This document shows, piece by piece, positions 1 through 9,475 of a stretch of 64,000 nt of DNA. Below the pieces are notes generated by a model, which was not told the origin of the DNA, did not search any database, and worked only from the letters and a program-made list of their open reading frames with translations. A program made the position numbers and the translations under genes. Source of the stretch: Photobacterium angustum (lineage in GTDB: Bacteria > Pseudomonadota > Gammaproteobacteria > Enterobacterales > Vibrionaceae); NCBI RefSeq assembly GCF_003026365.1, contig NZ_PYOM01000001.1, positions 248,001-312,000 of the forward strand, written 5' to 3'. Position 1 is the first letter of the stretch, and the number at the start of each line of letters is the position of its first letter.

Positions 1-1
1 C

Positions 2-1354
2 TTACAACATGGGATGGAAAAAGGGTTAGAACAAGAGGCTAAAGTATTTGGTGAATTAGTGATGTCACCAGAATCCGCCGCGCTTCGTAGTATCTTTTTT
101 GCCACAACAGCAATGAAAAAAGAAACGGGTTCAGAGGCTGAGCCATTAACTGTCGAACGAGTCGCTGTATTGGGTGGCGGTTTAATGGGCGGTGGTATTA
201 GCCATGTTACAGCAACGAAAGCGGGTTATCCGGTACGGATCAAAGATATCAGTAATGATGGTATCCAAAATGCGCTAGCCTACAATTTCAAGCTACTTGA
301 GAAAAAACGTAAGCGTAAAATTATCTCGAAAGCCACATTACAAAAACAAATGCTAACTATGACAGGTGGGACTGATTTTACTGGTTTTAATCAGGCCGAT
401 GTAGTGATTGAAGCAGTATTTGAAGATTTAGCACTCAAACATCAAATGGTAAAAGATGTTGAAGAGCATGCTAAGCCCAATACTATATTTGCCACTAATA
501 CATCCTCATTGCCGATCAATCAAATAGCACAAGCGGCAGAACATCCTGAGAATGTTGTCGGTCTTCACTATTTTAGCCCAGTAGAAAAAATGCCATTAGT
601 TGAGGTGATTCCACATCAAGGCACGGAAACGGGAAGTGGAACATCAGAAGAGACGATTGCAACGGTTGTAGCCTTGGCGAAAAAACAAGGTAAAACCCCG
701 ATAGTGGTCGGCGATAAAGCAGGCTTTTACGTTAATCGTATACTAGCGCCTTACATGAATGAAGCGGCGCGCGTGCTTCTCAGTGGTGAGCCGATTGAGC
801 ACATAGATAGAGCCCTACTTAACTTTGGTTTCCCTGTTGGGCCAATCACATTATTAGATGAAGTTGGTGTTGATGTTGGCGCGAAGATAAGCCCTATTCT
901 GTTAGCTGAACTAGGTGATCGATTTGAAGCGCCAGATGTGTTTGATTTATTGCTGAAGGATGATCGCAAGGGACGTAAAAGCGGTAAAGGTTTTTATCGT
1001 TATAATACCAAGAAAAAAGAAGTCGATAAGTCAGTTTATAAGCTGCTTGAGCTGGAACCAAAGATTAAGGAATCTGAAACTGAAATCGCGGTTCGTTGTA
1101 GTTTAATGATGCTGAATGAAGCTGCAAGATGTTTAGATGAAGGCGTGATCCGTTCGGCAAGAGATGGCGATATTGGTGCTATTTTCGGTATCGGTTTTCC
1201 ACCGTTCTTAGGCGGGCCGTTCCGTTATATGGATCATATTGGAATAACGCGTGTTGTTGATATGCTAAACGAGTACACAGATAAGTATGGTGATCGTTTT
1301 AAACCGTGCGAGCGATTACTTGATATGGCTAAAGAAGAGAAAACTTTTTATTAG
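2..1354 (+). CDS. fadJ: Fatty acid oxidation complex subunit alpha FadJ, 3' part
   Basis: C-terminal portion (about 450 residues) of the anaerobic beta-oxidation multifunctional enzyme; the reading frame is open to the left edge, so the N-terminal enoyl-CoA hydratase half lies outside. What remains is the NAD-dependent 3-hydroxyacyl-CoA dehydrogenase half: a Rossmann motif GGGLMGGG, then [20 protein letters not shown] with the catalytic His region, and GFYVNRI, followed by the second C-terminal dehydrogenase domain ([21 protein letters not shown]). These motifs match E. coli FadJ closely rather than FadB. The protein normally pairs with thiolase FadI, expected upstream. A strong terminator follows directly. 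Identity is confident; the subunit is partial only because of the window edge. Confidence 0.95.
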   Translation, partial: LQHGMEKGLEQEAKVFGELVMSPESAALRSIFFATTAMKKETGSEAEPLTVERVAVLGGGLMGGGISHVTATKAGYPVRIKDISNDGIQNALAYNFKLLEKKRKRKIISKATLQKQMLTMTGGTDFTGFNQADVVIEAVFEDLALKHQMVKDVEEHAKPNTIFATNTSSLPINQIAQAAEHPENVVGLHYFSPVEKMPLVEVIPHQGTETGSGTSEETIATVVALAKKQGKTPIVVGDKAGFYVNRILAPYMNEAARVLLSGEPIEHIDRALLNFGFPVGPITLLDEVGVDVGAKISPILLAELGDRFEAPDVFDLLLKDDRKGRKSGKGFYRYNTKKKEVDKSVYKLLELEPKIKESETEIAVRCSLMMLNEAARCLDEGVIRSARDGDIGAIFGIGFPPFLGGPFRYMDHIGITRVVDMLNEYTDKYGDRFKPCERLLDMAKEEKTFY

Positions 1355-1368
1355 CCAATAGATTAATT

Positions 1369-1403
1369 AAAAAACCGATGAGCTTAGGCCATCGGTTTTT
1401 TTT
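1369..1403 (+). terminator. Rho-independent terminator after fadJ
   Basis: An AACCGATG / CATCGGTT stem is followed by an uninterrupted run of T residues, 15 bases after the fadJ stop codon. Confidence 0.85.
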
Positions 1404-1529
1404 GATATTCAATAAAGCCTTAATTCTCTTAATAAATATTATTAATCAAATAGATAGGTTTTAATTTGATGTTCTGACTTTAGTAATAGTATGGGTGATA
1501 AATGTTATATACAACGAATGATAATAGAC

Positions 1530-1566
1530 AAAAAGCCATATTTAACATTTAGTTGTAAATATGGCT
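1530..1566 (-). terminator. Terminator for the M16 peptidase gene
   Basis: An 11-base stem (AGCCATATTTA with its complement) is followed, on the minus strand, by a T-run. It sits about 50 bases past the end of the leftward M16 peptidase gene. Confidence 0.7.
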
Positions 1567-1616
1567 CGTTATTTAGACGGTTGTCTTAATTGTTATATGA
1601 GACAAGTCATGTCAGC

Positions 1617-4382
1617 TTAATAAGCATTATCTTGAAATTCTTTCACTGATTCAATTGGTTGACCTATCTCTAAAGGTGCGTAATCACTATGCGCTTTGCC
1701 TTTGTAATACATGACTAATCTATTCGCTGTTCTTGGTTTAATAGTATCAACAACAAATTTGATCATATCTACACGCTCTAACTGTTTTAGCGCATCAACA
1801 ACACGCTGACGTTGTTGGAAAGTCTCATCTTTATTGCCGATACTTACCCAAAAACGTTGAGCGCGAGATCGTAAATTAGTATCTGGCTCTGAAATTTGAG
1901 CAATTAAACCTTGCTTACTGTCTTGCCATTGCGCTTCATTCAATTCGAGCAATACGAGTGCAAAAGCATTGGTAAAATCATCAATTGCCTCTGATAAGTA
2001 ACTTGGATCGGCAACAGGTGATTGAATATATAAGATCAACCCTGGATGACGATTAAGCGGCAGATTGGCCGTGCCTACCATATAACCCAGTTGTTGTTTT
2101 GTACGTAACTCATGGAAGAACGTGGTAGACATTAAATGATTAGCTAACGTATAAATCGCAATTTGCTCAGGTGTAGTTTCCTGAGATTGGTAATACATTA
2201 AGATTGCTGAATCTTCATGATTACAATCTAACTCATACGTTAATGTGCCTGCATTGTCTAAATGTACTAGCGGACGTTGTGATTCACCATATAGTTGGTC
2301 AGTCACTCGGAATGCATCTTTTAATATTTCAGCTAATGCTAATGCATCTTTTTTTAGCCAATTGCCATAAACAAAGGCATCAATATGCAGCTCTGCAAAC
2401 ATTTCATCAACAAAGCCCGGTAACTCTTCTAACTCGATTGATTCTAACGCTTCAATCATGACAGGATAGGGCGGATTATTAGGTTGAAGTAATCCTGTTA
2501 GCTGATTAAACAATTGTGAAATAGGTTTATCTTCTGCAGCGTTACGCCAATTACGCAGCATTTGTGCTTTGATATTGGTAAAGCGATCTTTATCAAATGT
2601 TCGTCCGGCAAAGCGCTCAAGTATCAGCTTCATAAGCAAAGGTTGTTTTTCACTAAAGCCAGATAACTGAAGCGTCACTCCCCCTTGGTGAGCATAAAGA
2701 TTATAAGACATACCTGCTATTTCAGCGGGATAAGCGGTCTCATTTATCGCTTCTAATAGCATTTCAACACAAAGGCGAGTTTTAACGATATTTCGTGGTG
2801 AGCTCACTGCGTGTGGGCTATCAATAGCAACATAAACAATACCTTTAGGAACACGGAAATCATATTCTTGTTTATGCCATAAACGAAACCCTGGTAAATC
2901 TTGAATTAACTGAGGAGGTAATTCTGAGCCAGACTCAAGTGGTAAAGGCTCAAAATTATCACAAAGATAAATGTTACGCTCGGGTAGTGTTAACTCAGGA
3001 TCCAGTTCAATATCTTGCCATAACGCTTTTTGTTCCGCGGTAAATGGTGTTACTGAGTAAGGCGTGTCATACCATTGAGCGGTGCGATCATAATGACCAC
3101 CTTGAGCAACTAAGGTTAATCGCATATTGGTTGGCTCAAGATAATCTAAGATCTGCTCGATTAAGGTATGATCGTATTGCTCCATCATATAATCACCGTA
3201 GATGATATCTTCCGGTTTATAATGCAACAGATTTAAAACCAAATAACTGACAGTATCTAATGGACGGCTTTTTTCTTGATAGCGGAAAGCCATTTCAAGT
3301 ACAGCTTTCTTCTCTTGTTGTCGCCATTGAGCTAAGCCATGTAGCTTGATGAGTTTAAGGCACTGAAAAACGCTAGTGACTATCTCGTCAATGTGATCTT
3401 GACCTTTCGGTGTTAAATTCAAACCTACGGTAAACTCTCTGAAATTACTACCGCTAACGCCACCACCGGCGGTTAAGGTGTTAATAAAGCCTCGTTTTTT
3501 GAGAACTGACATCAAACTACCTTGACCTTCATTGCCTAATAAATGGGCAATATAAGATAAGGGTTTCGCAGTATAAAACTCATCTACACATGGCAGAGAA
3601 AATGAAAGCGTTAACTTTCGTAGCTCTTTTATCGGTTCAATTTGAATAAATTGTTGTTGTTCTTTTTCGGTAACAAACGGCGTAGTAAGCGGTGTTTTTA
3701 CTACATCTGTTTTGGGAATATGGCTAAAAAAGTCATTCGTGAATTGTTCTAATTCATCTAATGACTGGGGGCCTAATAAGACTAAGCCCATTACATCCGC
3801 AGAATAATGTTCATGATAAAAAGCTAATAAATCATCCCGTACGGATTTGCCATCACGATCGTCTAGTGTCGTAAGATCACCGACTGAAAACTTAGCAAAA
3901 GGGTGCTCTGGATTAATGGTTTCTTTTTGTACTTGATAAAGGCGGCGGACATCATCTTTTATTTTTAATTTATATTCAGAATCAACGGCTTGTCTTTCCT
4001 TGTCAACAGCTTCTTCATTAAATAATGGTGCAGTAAAAAACTGCCCAAAACGATCTAATCCCTCTTCAAAAGCATGAGGGCTAACTTCGAAGAAAAACGT
4101 CGTGTTTTCTGTTCCCGTCCATGCATTGTTACTCCCGCCACTACGATTGATGAAGGTTTGAAATTCCCCAACACGCGGATATTTTTCTGTACCGAGAAAC
4201 AGCATATGTTCGAGAAAGTGTGCCATACCTTGACGATCAATAGGATCATCAAAATGGCCAATTTCGACGGATAAGGCAGCAGCGGAGCGAGGCGCTTCAG
4301 CATCATGAACCAGCAATACGCGTAGTTCATTCGCTAAAGTAAGATAGCGATACTGCTTGTGATCATTTGGGCTTGTATGCAC
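1617..4382 (-). CDS. ptrA: Insulinase-like M16 zinc peptidase (protease III family)
   Basis: A 921-residue protein with the inverted zinc motif HFLEH at residues 55-59 and a downstream acidic helix (EEAVDKERQAVDSEY) supplying the third metal ligand, as in M16A pitrilysin/insulysin peptidases. The usual four-domain layout is present, including a GNEGQGSLMSVLK segment. Unlike E. coli PtrA, no signal peptide is visible, so a cytoplasmic location is inferred. The start is GTG at 4382; no better upstream start or strong Shine-Dalgarno sequence is seen and the next Met lies inside the catalytic motif. Length is near that of vibrio homologues. The symbol is by family; the substrate (small peptides) is not determinable here. 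Confidence 0.85.
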   Translation of the reverse strand: MHTSPNDHKQYRYLTLANELRVLLVHDAEAPRSAAALSVEIGHFDDPIDRQGMAHFLEHMLFLGTEKYPRVGEFQTFINRSGGSNNAWTGTENTTFFFEVSPHAFEEGLDRFGQFFTAPLFNEEAVDKERQAVDSEYKLKIKDDVRRLYQVQKETINPEHPFAKFSVGDLTTLDDRDGKSVRDDLLAFYHEHYSADVMGLVLLGPQSLDELEQFTNDFFSHIPKTDVVKTPLTTPFVTEKEQQQFIQIEPIKELRKLTLSFSLPCVDEFYTAKPLSYIAHLLGNEGQGSLMSVLKKRGFINTLTAGGGVSGSNFREFTVGLNLTPKGQDHIDEIVTSVFQCLKLIKLHGLAQWRQQEKKAVLEMAFRYQEKSRPLDTVSYLVLNLLHYKPEDIIYGDYMMEQYDHTLIEQILDYLEPTNMRLTLVAQGGHYDRTAQWYDTPYSVTPFTAEQKALWQDIELDPELTLPERNIYLCDNFEPLPLESGSELPPQLIQDLPGFRLWHKQEYDFRVPKGIVYVAIDSPHAVSSPRNIVKTRLCVEMLLEAINETAYPAEIAGMSYNLYAHQGGVTLQLSGFSEKQPLLMKLILERFAGRTFDKDRFTNIKAQMLRNWRNAAEDKPISQLFNQLTGLLQPNNPPYPVMIEALESIELEELPGFVDEMFAELHIDAFVYGNWLKKDALALAEILKDAFRVTDQLYGESQRPLVHLDNAGTLTYELDCNHEDSAILMYYQSQETTPEQIAIYTLANHLMSTTFFHELRTKQQLGYMVGTANLPLNRHPGLILYIQSPVADPSYLSEAIDDFTNAFALVLLELNEAQWQDSKQGLIAQISEPDTNLRSRAQRFWVSIGNKDETFQQRQRVVDALKQLERVDMIKFVVDTIKPRTANRLVMYYKGKAHSDYAPLEIGQPIESVKEFQDNAY

Positions 4383-4721
4383 AGGAAGAGCCTATTTTTA
4401 AAGGAGAATTGGATCAATTATGACCTCCAATACACAGACTGGCAAACTGATAGTTAACTTTATTTACGTAGTTATGAACGCGATATGAAAACCTAACGTC
4501 AAGACTTAATCCTATTTTACGAAATGATTTGTTCAGGTTGGCTAACCTTGTCACGGATTCGTTATCAAATTTGCTTAAGGAGTATGCGATATGAAAAGGA
4601 GTTGCTAGCATGATAGAGAGATACGTTGAAAAAAATGCATTAGCATGTCAATTAGTAATAAAATAAGCCTCATTATCACAACTAATTGAACGACCTGTTT
4701 AACGAAGAGAAACGGAAACTT
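4383..4721. other. Intergenic region between ptrA and sixA
   Basis: About 340 bases without a convincing gene, holding the divergent promoters of ptrA and sixA. Two very short ORFs with Shine-Dalgarno-like sequences lie in its right half: a five-residue ORF starting at 4591 (after TAAGGAG) and an 18-residue ORF at 4610-4666 (after AAAAGGAG). A leftward 65-codon ORF at 4414-4611 lacks a ribosome binding site and resembles nothing known to me. Confidence 0.4.
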
Positions 4722-5192
4722 ATGCGAATTTATATTATGCGTCACGGTGAAGCTGAAAATTTTGCGGCGAGTGATGCAGAGCGCCCGTTGACAGAGCGCG
4801 GTTCACGTCAATCAAAACAGATGGCTGAAATGCTAGCCCAGCAATTAAATCAACCATTAGATACTGTACTGGTGAGCACGTATTTACGCGCGCAGCAAAC
4901 ATGGCAATGTATGGAAAGTGTATTACCGGGTGTTGCAAATGTTCAAGTGAGTGATGAGATCACCCCTTATGGTGATGCTGCAACGGTAGTCGATTATTTA
5001 AAAGCAATGATTGGGGTTGAAAAGCCACAATCGGTACTATTAGTTTCACATTTACCTCTTGTGGGATATTTAACCTCAGAGCTGGTGGTAGGCATACAGC
5101 CCCTTATGTTTAGTACTTCGGCCATTGCTGCGATTGATTACGATCCTGACATGGATAGTGCAGAGTTGGTTTGGCAAAACGTACCACAATAA
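4722..5192 (+). CDS. sixA: Phosphohistidine phosphatase SixA
   Basis: A 156-residue single-domain histidine phosphatase. The N-terminus IYIMRHGEAEN carries the RHG catalytic motif, and VSHLPLVGYL contains the second conserved histidine. SixA removes phosphate from histidine residues of phosphotransfer proteins (in E. coli ArcB, and the nitrogen-PTS). An upstream in-frame TTG at 4686 would add 12 residues without similarity to the family; the ATG at 4722, preceded by purine-rich GAAGAGAAACGG, puts the catalytic motif at the usual place. In many gammaproteobacteria sixA lies near fadJ and smrB, as here. Confident by motif and context. Confidence 0.9.
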   Translation: MRIYIMRHGEAENFAASDAERPLTERGSRQSKQMAEMLAQQLNQPLDTVLVSTYLRAQQTWQCMESVLPGVANVQVSDEITPYGDAATVVDYLKAMIGVEKPQSVLLVSHLPLVGYLTSELVVGIQPLMFSTSAIAAIDYDPDMDSAELVWQNVPQ

Positions 5193-5229
5193 TATGGCTT
5201 TGGTGACAGACAATAGGTAAGTGCTGGTT

Positions 5230-5592
5230 ATGGTAAAAGTAGCGTTAATTTCTTTTCTCACTTCGATATTGCTAATGGGCTGCGCTTCTACTGCTGAGCC
5301 GATACGTATTTCAGCAAATGGTATGATCAAATGGTCTGATGGAAGAAAAGAAGGCATGCATGTATCGAGTACGGGAAGTACATTAACCTTTGCTAATTAT
5401 TCCAATGCGATCGGTGAAGGGCCTATTCGTATTTTTGCGCGTATTGATAGTGCACGAAATGATGACTGTGAATACTTTTACGATGAAACAGTGATTAAAC
5501 GACGTTTAAAAATATGCGCCACTGGAGAAGTGACGCTATTTAATCACGGTAAAGTAGTGAAGGTTGGGCATATAGTAAAACCGAGCTATTAA
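5230..5592 (+). CDS. Small predicted lipoprotein, unknown function
   Basis: About 120 residues. The N-terminus MVKVALISFLTSILLMGCAS is a lipoprotein signal peptide with lipobox LMGC, so the mature protein should be lipid-anchored at a Cys. The remainder is short and beta-rich, with a Cys pair (DDCEYFYDE and LKICATGE) that could form a disulfide in the periplasm. A GTG at 5221 gives three extra residues; the ATG at 5230 gives a cleaner signal peptide. It lies 37 bases after sixA and may be cotranscribed. I do not recognise the family. Confidence 0.6.
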   Translation: MVKVALISFLTSILLMGCASTAEPIRISANGMIKWSDGRKEGMHVSSTGSTLTFANYSNAIGEGPIRIFARIDSARNDDCEYFYDETVIKRRLKICATGEVTLFNHGKVVKVGHIVKPSY

Positions 5593-5604
5593 AATAGAAC
5601 AACC

Positions 5605-5640
5605 GAGTAAGTGATATTGCGATGCGCATCTTGCTTACTC
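5605..5640. terminator. Possible bidirectional terminator between lipoprotein gene and smrB
   Basis: An imperfect hairpin with outer stem GAGTAAG / CTTACTC sits between two convergent genes. There is no long T-run directly adjacent, so efficiency is uncertain. Confidence 0.4.
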
Positions 5641-5649
5641 TATGTTCTT

Positions 5650-6180
5650 TTATCTTTCAGGTATTTCGATAAGCACGAGTAGTGCACCATTCCCACCAAA
5701 TTCAAGGGGAGCTTGGTGAAAAGCGAGTACATCCGGATGTTGAGCTAACCACATCGGCGCTTTTTGTTTCAAAATATGCTTTCCGATACCGTGCATCACA
5801 CACGCACAAGACACATTCTCTTTAATACAGGCCGCAATCATAGCGGCGAGTTCTCGCTTAGCTTCTTGTTGCGTCATGCCATGCATATCTAAATAAATGT
5901 CAGGTACGTAAACACCACGACGTAACTTTTTTACTTCATACTTAGAAACGCCGTCGCGCGCATATTGCACTGGGCCATTTTCATTAAGATGAGGCTCAAA
6001 CTCATCTGAGAAATAAAATTCATGGTTTTGACTTTCTTTACCCATGACTTTTGCTTTATCAGCTTTTGTTTTCTGTTTGCGTGGCGCAATTATGGTATCA
6101 TGCGAAAACTTTTTTACGCCTTTTATCGCATCTTTGAAGAGAGCCATCTCTTCATCAAGGTTTGGATCTTTTTTACTCAT
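5650..6180 (-). CDS. smrB: Ribosome-rescue endonuclease SmrB
   Basis: A 176-residue protein with a C-terminal Smr domain: the LDMHGMTQQEA motif, then VMHGIGKHILK containing the HGxG motif, and a terminal FGGNGALLVLIE strand. The lysine-rich N-terminal extension is typical of the gammaproteobacterial form. In E. coli SmrB is recruited to collided ribosomes and cleaves the mRNA between them. It is transcribed divergently from prmB with 53 bases between start codons; the smrB-prmB pairing is conserved in enterics and vibrios. Confidence 0.9.
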   Translation of the reverse strand: MSKKDPNLDEEMALFKDAIKGVKKFSHDTIIAPRKQKTKADKAKVMGKESQNHEFYFSDEFEPHLNENGPVQYARDGVSKYEVKKLRRGVYVPDIYLDMHGMTQQEAKRELAAMIAACIKENVSCACVMHGIGKHILKQKAPMWLAQHPDVLAFHQAPLEFGGNGALLVLIEIPER

Positions 6181-6233
6181 AATGAAATTCCAACAACTAT
6201 ATAGCGGTAATGTCGCGTTTTTCGGAGGCTATT

Positions 6234-7166
6234 TTGGATAAGATTTTTGTCGACGAAGCTGTCAACGAACTTCATACATTGCAAGACATGTTACGTTGGA
6301 CGGTAAGTCGTTTCAATGCCGCAGGTCTATTTTATGGTCACGGTACCGATAATGCGTGGGATGAAGCGGTTCAGCTTGTTCTTCCTACATTGTATTTACC
6401 GTTAGATGTTCCACCTGAAGTTCGAGATTCTCGTTTAACTCGTAGTGAGCGTCAGAGTATTGTTGAGCGCGTTATTCGCCGTATCGACGATCGTACACCC
6501 GTATCATACCTAACAAATATTGCTTATTTCTGTGGTATGGAATTCTTCGTTGATGAGCGTGTTCTTATTCCACGTTCTCCGATTGGCGAATTGATTGAAA
6601 ACCGTTTTGAGCCACTTTTAAACCAAGAGCCTACACGTATTATGGACTTATGTACGGGTAGTGGTTGTATTGGTATTGCGTGTGCACACATGTTCCCAGA
6701 AGCGGAAGTGGATATCGTTGATATTTCACCTGAAGCACTGGCTGTTGCTGAGCAGAATATCGCTGATCACGGCTTAGAGCAACAAGTGATCCCACTTCGT
6801 TCTGATTTGCTTCGTGATGTACCAAAAGATAAGTACGACTTTATCGTGTCTAATCCACCGTATGTGGATCAAGAAGATATGGATAGTCTACCTGATGAGT
6901 TCCGTCACGAGCCTGAACTCGGTCTTGCGGCAGGGTTTGATGGTTTAGATTTAGTGCGTCGTATTTTAGCGAATGCACCCGATTATCTAAAAGATGACGG
7001 CTTCCTGATCTGTGAAGTGGGTAACTCCATGATCCACATGGAAGATCAATATCCTCATATTCCATTCACATGGTTAGAGTTTGAAAATGGTGGTCATGGT
7101 GTGTTTTTGTTAACACGTGATCAGCTTGTTGATTGTGCAGATGATTTTGCGGCTTTTCGCGACTAA
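6234..7166 (+). CDS. prmB: Ribosomal protein uL3 glutamine N5-methyltransferase PrmB
   Basis: A 310-residue class I SAM-dependent methyltransferase that methylates a glutamine of ribosomal protein L3. Visible are the SAM-binding motif [12 protein letters not shown] and the catalytic NPPY (IVSNPPYVD) that receives the glutamine side chain. I place the start at TTG 6234: the sequence [12 protein letters not shown] aligns with the E. coli N-terminus, which also uses TTG, and a strong Shine-Dalgarno CGGAGG (6223-6228) lies five bases upstream. An ATG at 6210 would add eight unconserved residues and bury that site inside the coding region. Confidence 0.92.
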   Translation: MDKIFVDEAVNELHTLQDMLRWTVSRFNAAGLFYGHGTDNAWDEAVQLVLPTLYLPLDVPPEVRDSRLTRSERQSIVERVIRRIDDRTPVSYLTNIAYFCGMEFFVDERVLIPRSPIGELIENRFEPLLNQEPTRIMDLCTGSGCIGIACAHMFPEAEVDIVDISPEALAVAEQNIADHGLEQQVIPLRSDLLRDVPKDKYDFIVSNPPYVDQEDMDSLPDEFRHEPELGLAAGFDGLDLVRRILANAPDYLKDDGFLICEVGNSMIHMEDQYPHIPFTWLEFENGGHGVFLLTRDQLVDCADDFAAFRD

Positions 7167-7192
7167 TTAAAGCGCAGTTAAACACGATTAAG

Positions 7193-7238
7193 AAAAACGG
7201 CATGATGGTTACTTTCTCAGTACCATCATGCCGTTTTT
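7193..7238. terminator. Bidirectional terminator between prmB and queC
   Basis: A long near-perfect inverted repeat (17-base arms, AAAAACGGCATGATGGT and its complement) has a T-run on both strands and lies between the convergent prmB and queC. Confidence 0.9.
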
Positions 7239-7257
7239 ATATGTCACTCAGTGGTTA

Positions 7258-7953
7258 TTATGCTTGCTGCGCTTGTTTTTCTTTCAGAGCATTCATCACA
7301 GTGGTTTTATGATCTAAGTAATCATTAAGTCCTGCTCGGCGCAAATCACAAGATGGGCAATCACCACAACCGTCACCAATAATACCGTTATAGCAAGTCA
7401 GTGTTTTTTCACGAACATAGTCTAGTTTTTCGTATTGATCTGCTAGCGCCCATGTTTCTGCTTTATTTAGCCACATTAATGGTGTTGCAATCGTTAATGG
7501 GCGATCCATCCCTAGCACTAATGATTGGTTTAATGACTTTACAAATTCATCACGGCAATCAGGGTAGCCAGAAAAGTCAGTTTCACATACACCAGTGATA
7601 ACGGTTTCAGCACCAATTTGGTAGGCGTAAATACCTGCCAAGGTTAAAAATAGAATATTACGACCAGGAACAAAGGAGTTCGGTAATCCGTTTTCTTGTA
7701 GTTCATGAGAGACGGCAATATTGTCACGTGTTAGTGAGCTAATGGCTAATTCATTTAATAAACCGACATCCATTACTTTATGTGCTTTTACGCCAAGATC
7801 TTTGGCAATAGCTTCTGCCACTTCAATCTCTAATTTATGGCGTTGGCCATAATCAAATGTTATACAGTGCACTTCATCGTAATGCGCTAGAGCTTGAATA
7901 AGGCACGTAGTCGAATCTTGACCGCCACTGAAAACAACAACTGCTTTTGACAT
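7258..7953 (-). CDS. queC: 7-cyano-7-deazaguanine synthase QueC
   Basis: A 231-residue enzyme that converts 7-carboxy-7-deazaguanine to preQ0 in queuosine biosynthesis, using ATP and ammonia. The N-terminal PP-loop SGGQDSTT binds ATP; the C-terminal cysteine cluster [16 protein letters not shown] is the zinc site. Length and motifs match E. coli QueC. The 290-base leader region upstream contains several hairpins, described separately. No other queuosine gene is adjacent. Confidence 0.95.
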   Translation of the reverse strand: MSKAVVVFSGGQDSTTCLIQALAHYDEVHCITFDYGQRHKLEIEVAEAIAKDLGVKAHKVMDVGLLNELAISSLTRDNIAVSHELQENGLPNSFVPGRNILFLTLAGIYAYQIGAETVITGVCETDFSGYPDCRDEFVKSLNQSLVLGMDRPLTIATPLMWLNKAETWALADQYEKLDYVREKTLTCYNGIIGDGCGDCPSCDLRRAGLNDYLDHKTTVMNALKEKQAQQA

Positions 7954-8071
7954 TTAAGTGTTCCTTTTTTGAAAAATTACCGAGAAACAGTCGGTAGATA
8001 GACATTCTTTAGAACGTCTATCTATGCTAACTCAGCTGATGTCCGCTGCAAAGTTTTAGATGTAATAGACG

Positions 8072-8097
8072 AAAAAAAGCCGCACATAAAGTACGGC
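8072..8097 (-). terminator. Intrinsic terminator or attenuator between the PLP enzyme gene and queC
   Basis: On the minus strand a 7-bp stem with one G-U pair and loop TTTAT is followed by seven T residues. It could end the upstream transcript or attenuate queC. Confidence 0.6.
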
Positions 8098-8181
8098 AAA
8101 ATAACGTATCGCGTTTAAAGATTATCCAAGTTAAGGCAGTACTTGGTTTATCAACGTTCAACGTACACAGACACAAAGTTT

Positions 8182-8216
8182 AAAAGAGAGGGGGAGGCGC
8201 TGTGGCTAACCTCCCC
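8182..8216 (-). terminator. Terminator after the cysteine desulfhydrase-like gene
   Basis: A GGGGAGG / CCTCCCC stem lies just past the stop codon of the leftward PLP enzyme gene and is followed on the minus strand by CTCTCTTTT. Confidence 0.6.
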
Positions 8217-8243
8217 AAGGGGTTGTTCATTTAAGCGTGATAC

Positions 8244-9314
8244 TTACCATTGACCGAATTTTTCCAATTGTTCTAACTGTTCGGTATATGCTGATAAATC
8301 GCCAATATTTTCGCTGATCCATTCTGGATTGTAGTAGGTATCAAGGTAACGCTCGCCACTATCACATAACAGCGTAACGATAGAGCCTGTTTCGCCACGT
8401 TGTTTCATTTCGGCTGCGATTTGTAGAACACCAAATAGGTTTGTACCTGTTGATGCACCGGCTTTACGGCCAATAATTTTTTCTAACCAGTGAACAGTGG
8501 CAACACTTGCTGCATCTGGGATCTTACGCATTTCATTGATCACATCAGGAATAAAGCTTGGCTCAACTCGAGGACGACCAATACCTTCAATACGGCTGCC
8601 TGTGTTGCCAGTAATCGTATTATCACGCTGCATAAAGTAGTCGTGGAATACTGAGTTCTCTGGATCAACCACACACAGTTGTGTTGGTTGCATTTGGTAA
8701 CGAATATAACGACCAATTGTTGCTGATGTACCACCAGTACCAGGGCTCATTACAATCCAACTTGGGATAGGGAAGCGCTCTAACTTCATTTGATCAAAAA
8801 TACTGTTAGCGATGTTGTTATTACCACGCCAGTCGGTAGCACGTTCAGCATAGGTAAATTGATCCATGTAATGACCATTTAACTCTTTTGCTAAACGGCG
8901 AGATTCGTCATAAATTGCAGCAGGAGAGTCAACAAAATGGGCGCTACCACCATAAAATTTAATTTGTTCTATTTTTTTACACGCTGTTTTACGTGGTACG
9001 ACAGCAATAAATGGTAATCCAAGTAAACGTGCAAAATACGCTTCAGAAACGGCGGTACTACCTGATGATGATTCAATGATCGGTGTACCTTCTTTAATCC
9101 AGCCGTTACATAATGCGTATAGGAATAATGAACGAGCAAGACGATGCTTTAAGCTTCCTGTTGGATGCGTGCTTTCATCTTTAAGATAAATATCAATACC
9201 GTCTAGGCTAGGTAACTCTAATTTAATTAAGTGGGTATCTGCTGAGCGTTGGTAATCAGCATCAATTTTACGAATGGCGTTATTAACCCATTGATTGTTT
9301 AGTTGTTGTGTCAT
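8244..9314 (-). CDS. PLP-dependent cysteine synthase-family protein, probable L-cysteine desulfhydrase
   Basis: A 356-residue fold-type II PLP enzyme. The Schiff-base lysine is K56 in PTGSLKHRLA, ESSSGSTAVS holds the substrate-binding loop, and SPGTGGTSATIGRYIRY the phosphate-binding glycine loop. It resembles CysK/CysM but belongs to the group often annotated as L-cysteine desulfhydrase (Cds1-like), which degrades cysteine to pyruvate, ammonia and sulfide. It is divergent from a regulator that closely resembles E. coli DecR, which activates a cysteine-detoxification operon; this supports a role in cysteine breakdown rather than synthesis. The biochemical direction is inferred. Confidence 0.75.
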   Translation of the reverse strand: MTQQLNNQWVNNAIRKIDADYQRSADTHLIKLELPSLDGIDIYLKDESTHPTGSLKHRLARSLFLYALCNGWIKEGTPIIESSSGSTAVSEAYFARLLGLPFIAVVPRKTACKKIEQIKFYGGSAHFVDSPAAIYDESRRLAKELNGHYMDQFTYAERATDWRGNNNIANSIFDQMKLERFPIPSWIVMSPGTGGTSATIGRYIRYQMQPTQLCVVDPENSVFHDYFMQRDNTITGNTGSRIEGIGRPRVEPSFIPDVINEMRKIPDAASVATVHWLEKIIGRKAGASTGTNLFGVLQIAAEMKQRGETGSIVTLLCDSGERYLDTYYNPEWISENIGDLSAYTEQLEQLEKFGQW

Positions 9315-9475
9315 AGCGTGACTCCACTGTATTGATTTTATTATTGTTGTTGTCTTTATGTTGACTGCTTAACAATTATATTACCAAGTTATAGGGAAAA
9401 GTCTTTGCTTTGTTTTGCAATAAAACGATAAAATTTAGAAAATTTTTCTATTTTATTGTTTACTGGTGGTATGGG
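9315..9475. promoter_or_regulatory. Divergent promoter region between cysteine desulfhydrase-like gene and decR
   Basis: About 160 AT-rich bases with both outward promoters. By analogy with DecR control of its neighbour in E. coli, the regulator probably binds here; I do not resolve a specific operator. Confidence 0.4.

Larger units (their letters stand above)
7954..8243 (-). other. Structured leader/spacer upstream of queC
   Basis: On the minus strand this spacer contains, in order: a GGGGAGG/CCTCCCC hairpin (8191-8216); a CCAAGT/ACTTGG hairpin near 8130; a GCCGTAC/GTGCGGC hairpin with a T7 run (8072-8097); a GATAGAC/GTCTATC hairpin (7997-8022); and an ACCGA/TCGGT hairpin next to the queC start. 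Part is terminator for the upstream PLP-enzyme gene; the rest may be a queC leader or a small transcript. Confidence 0.45.

Noticed and set aside
4414..4611. Leftward 65-codon ORF between ptrA and sixA
   Set aside because: No ribosome binding site, no recognisable domain, and it overlaps the likely divergent promoters.
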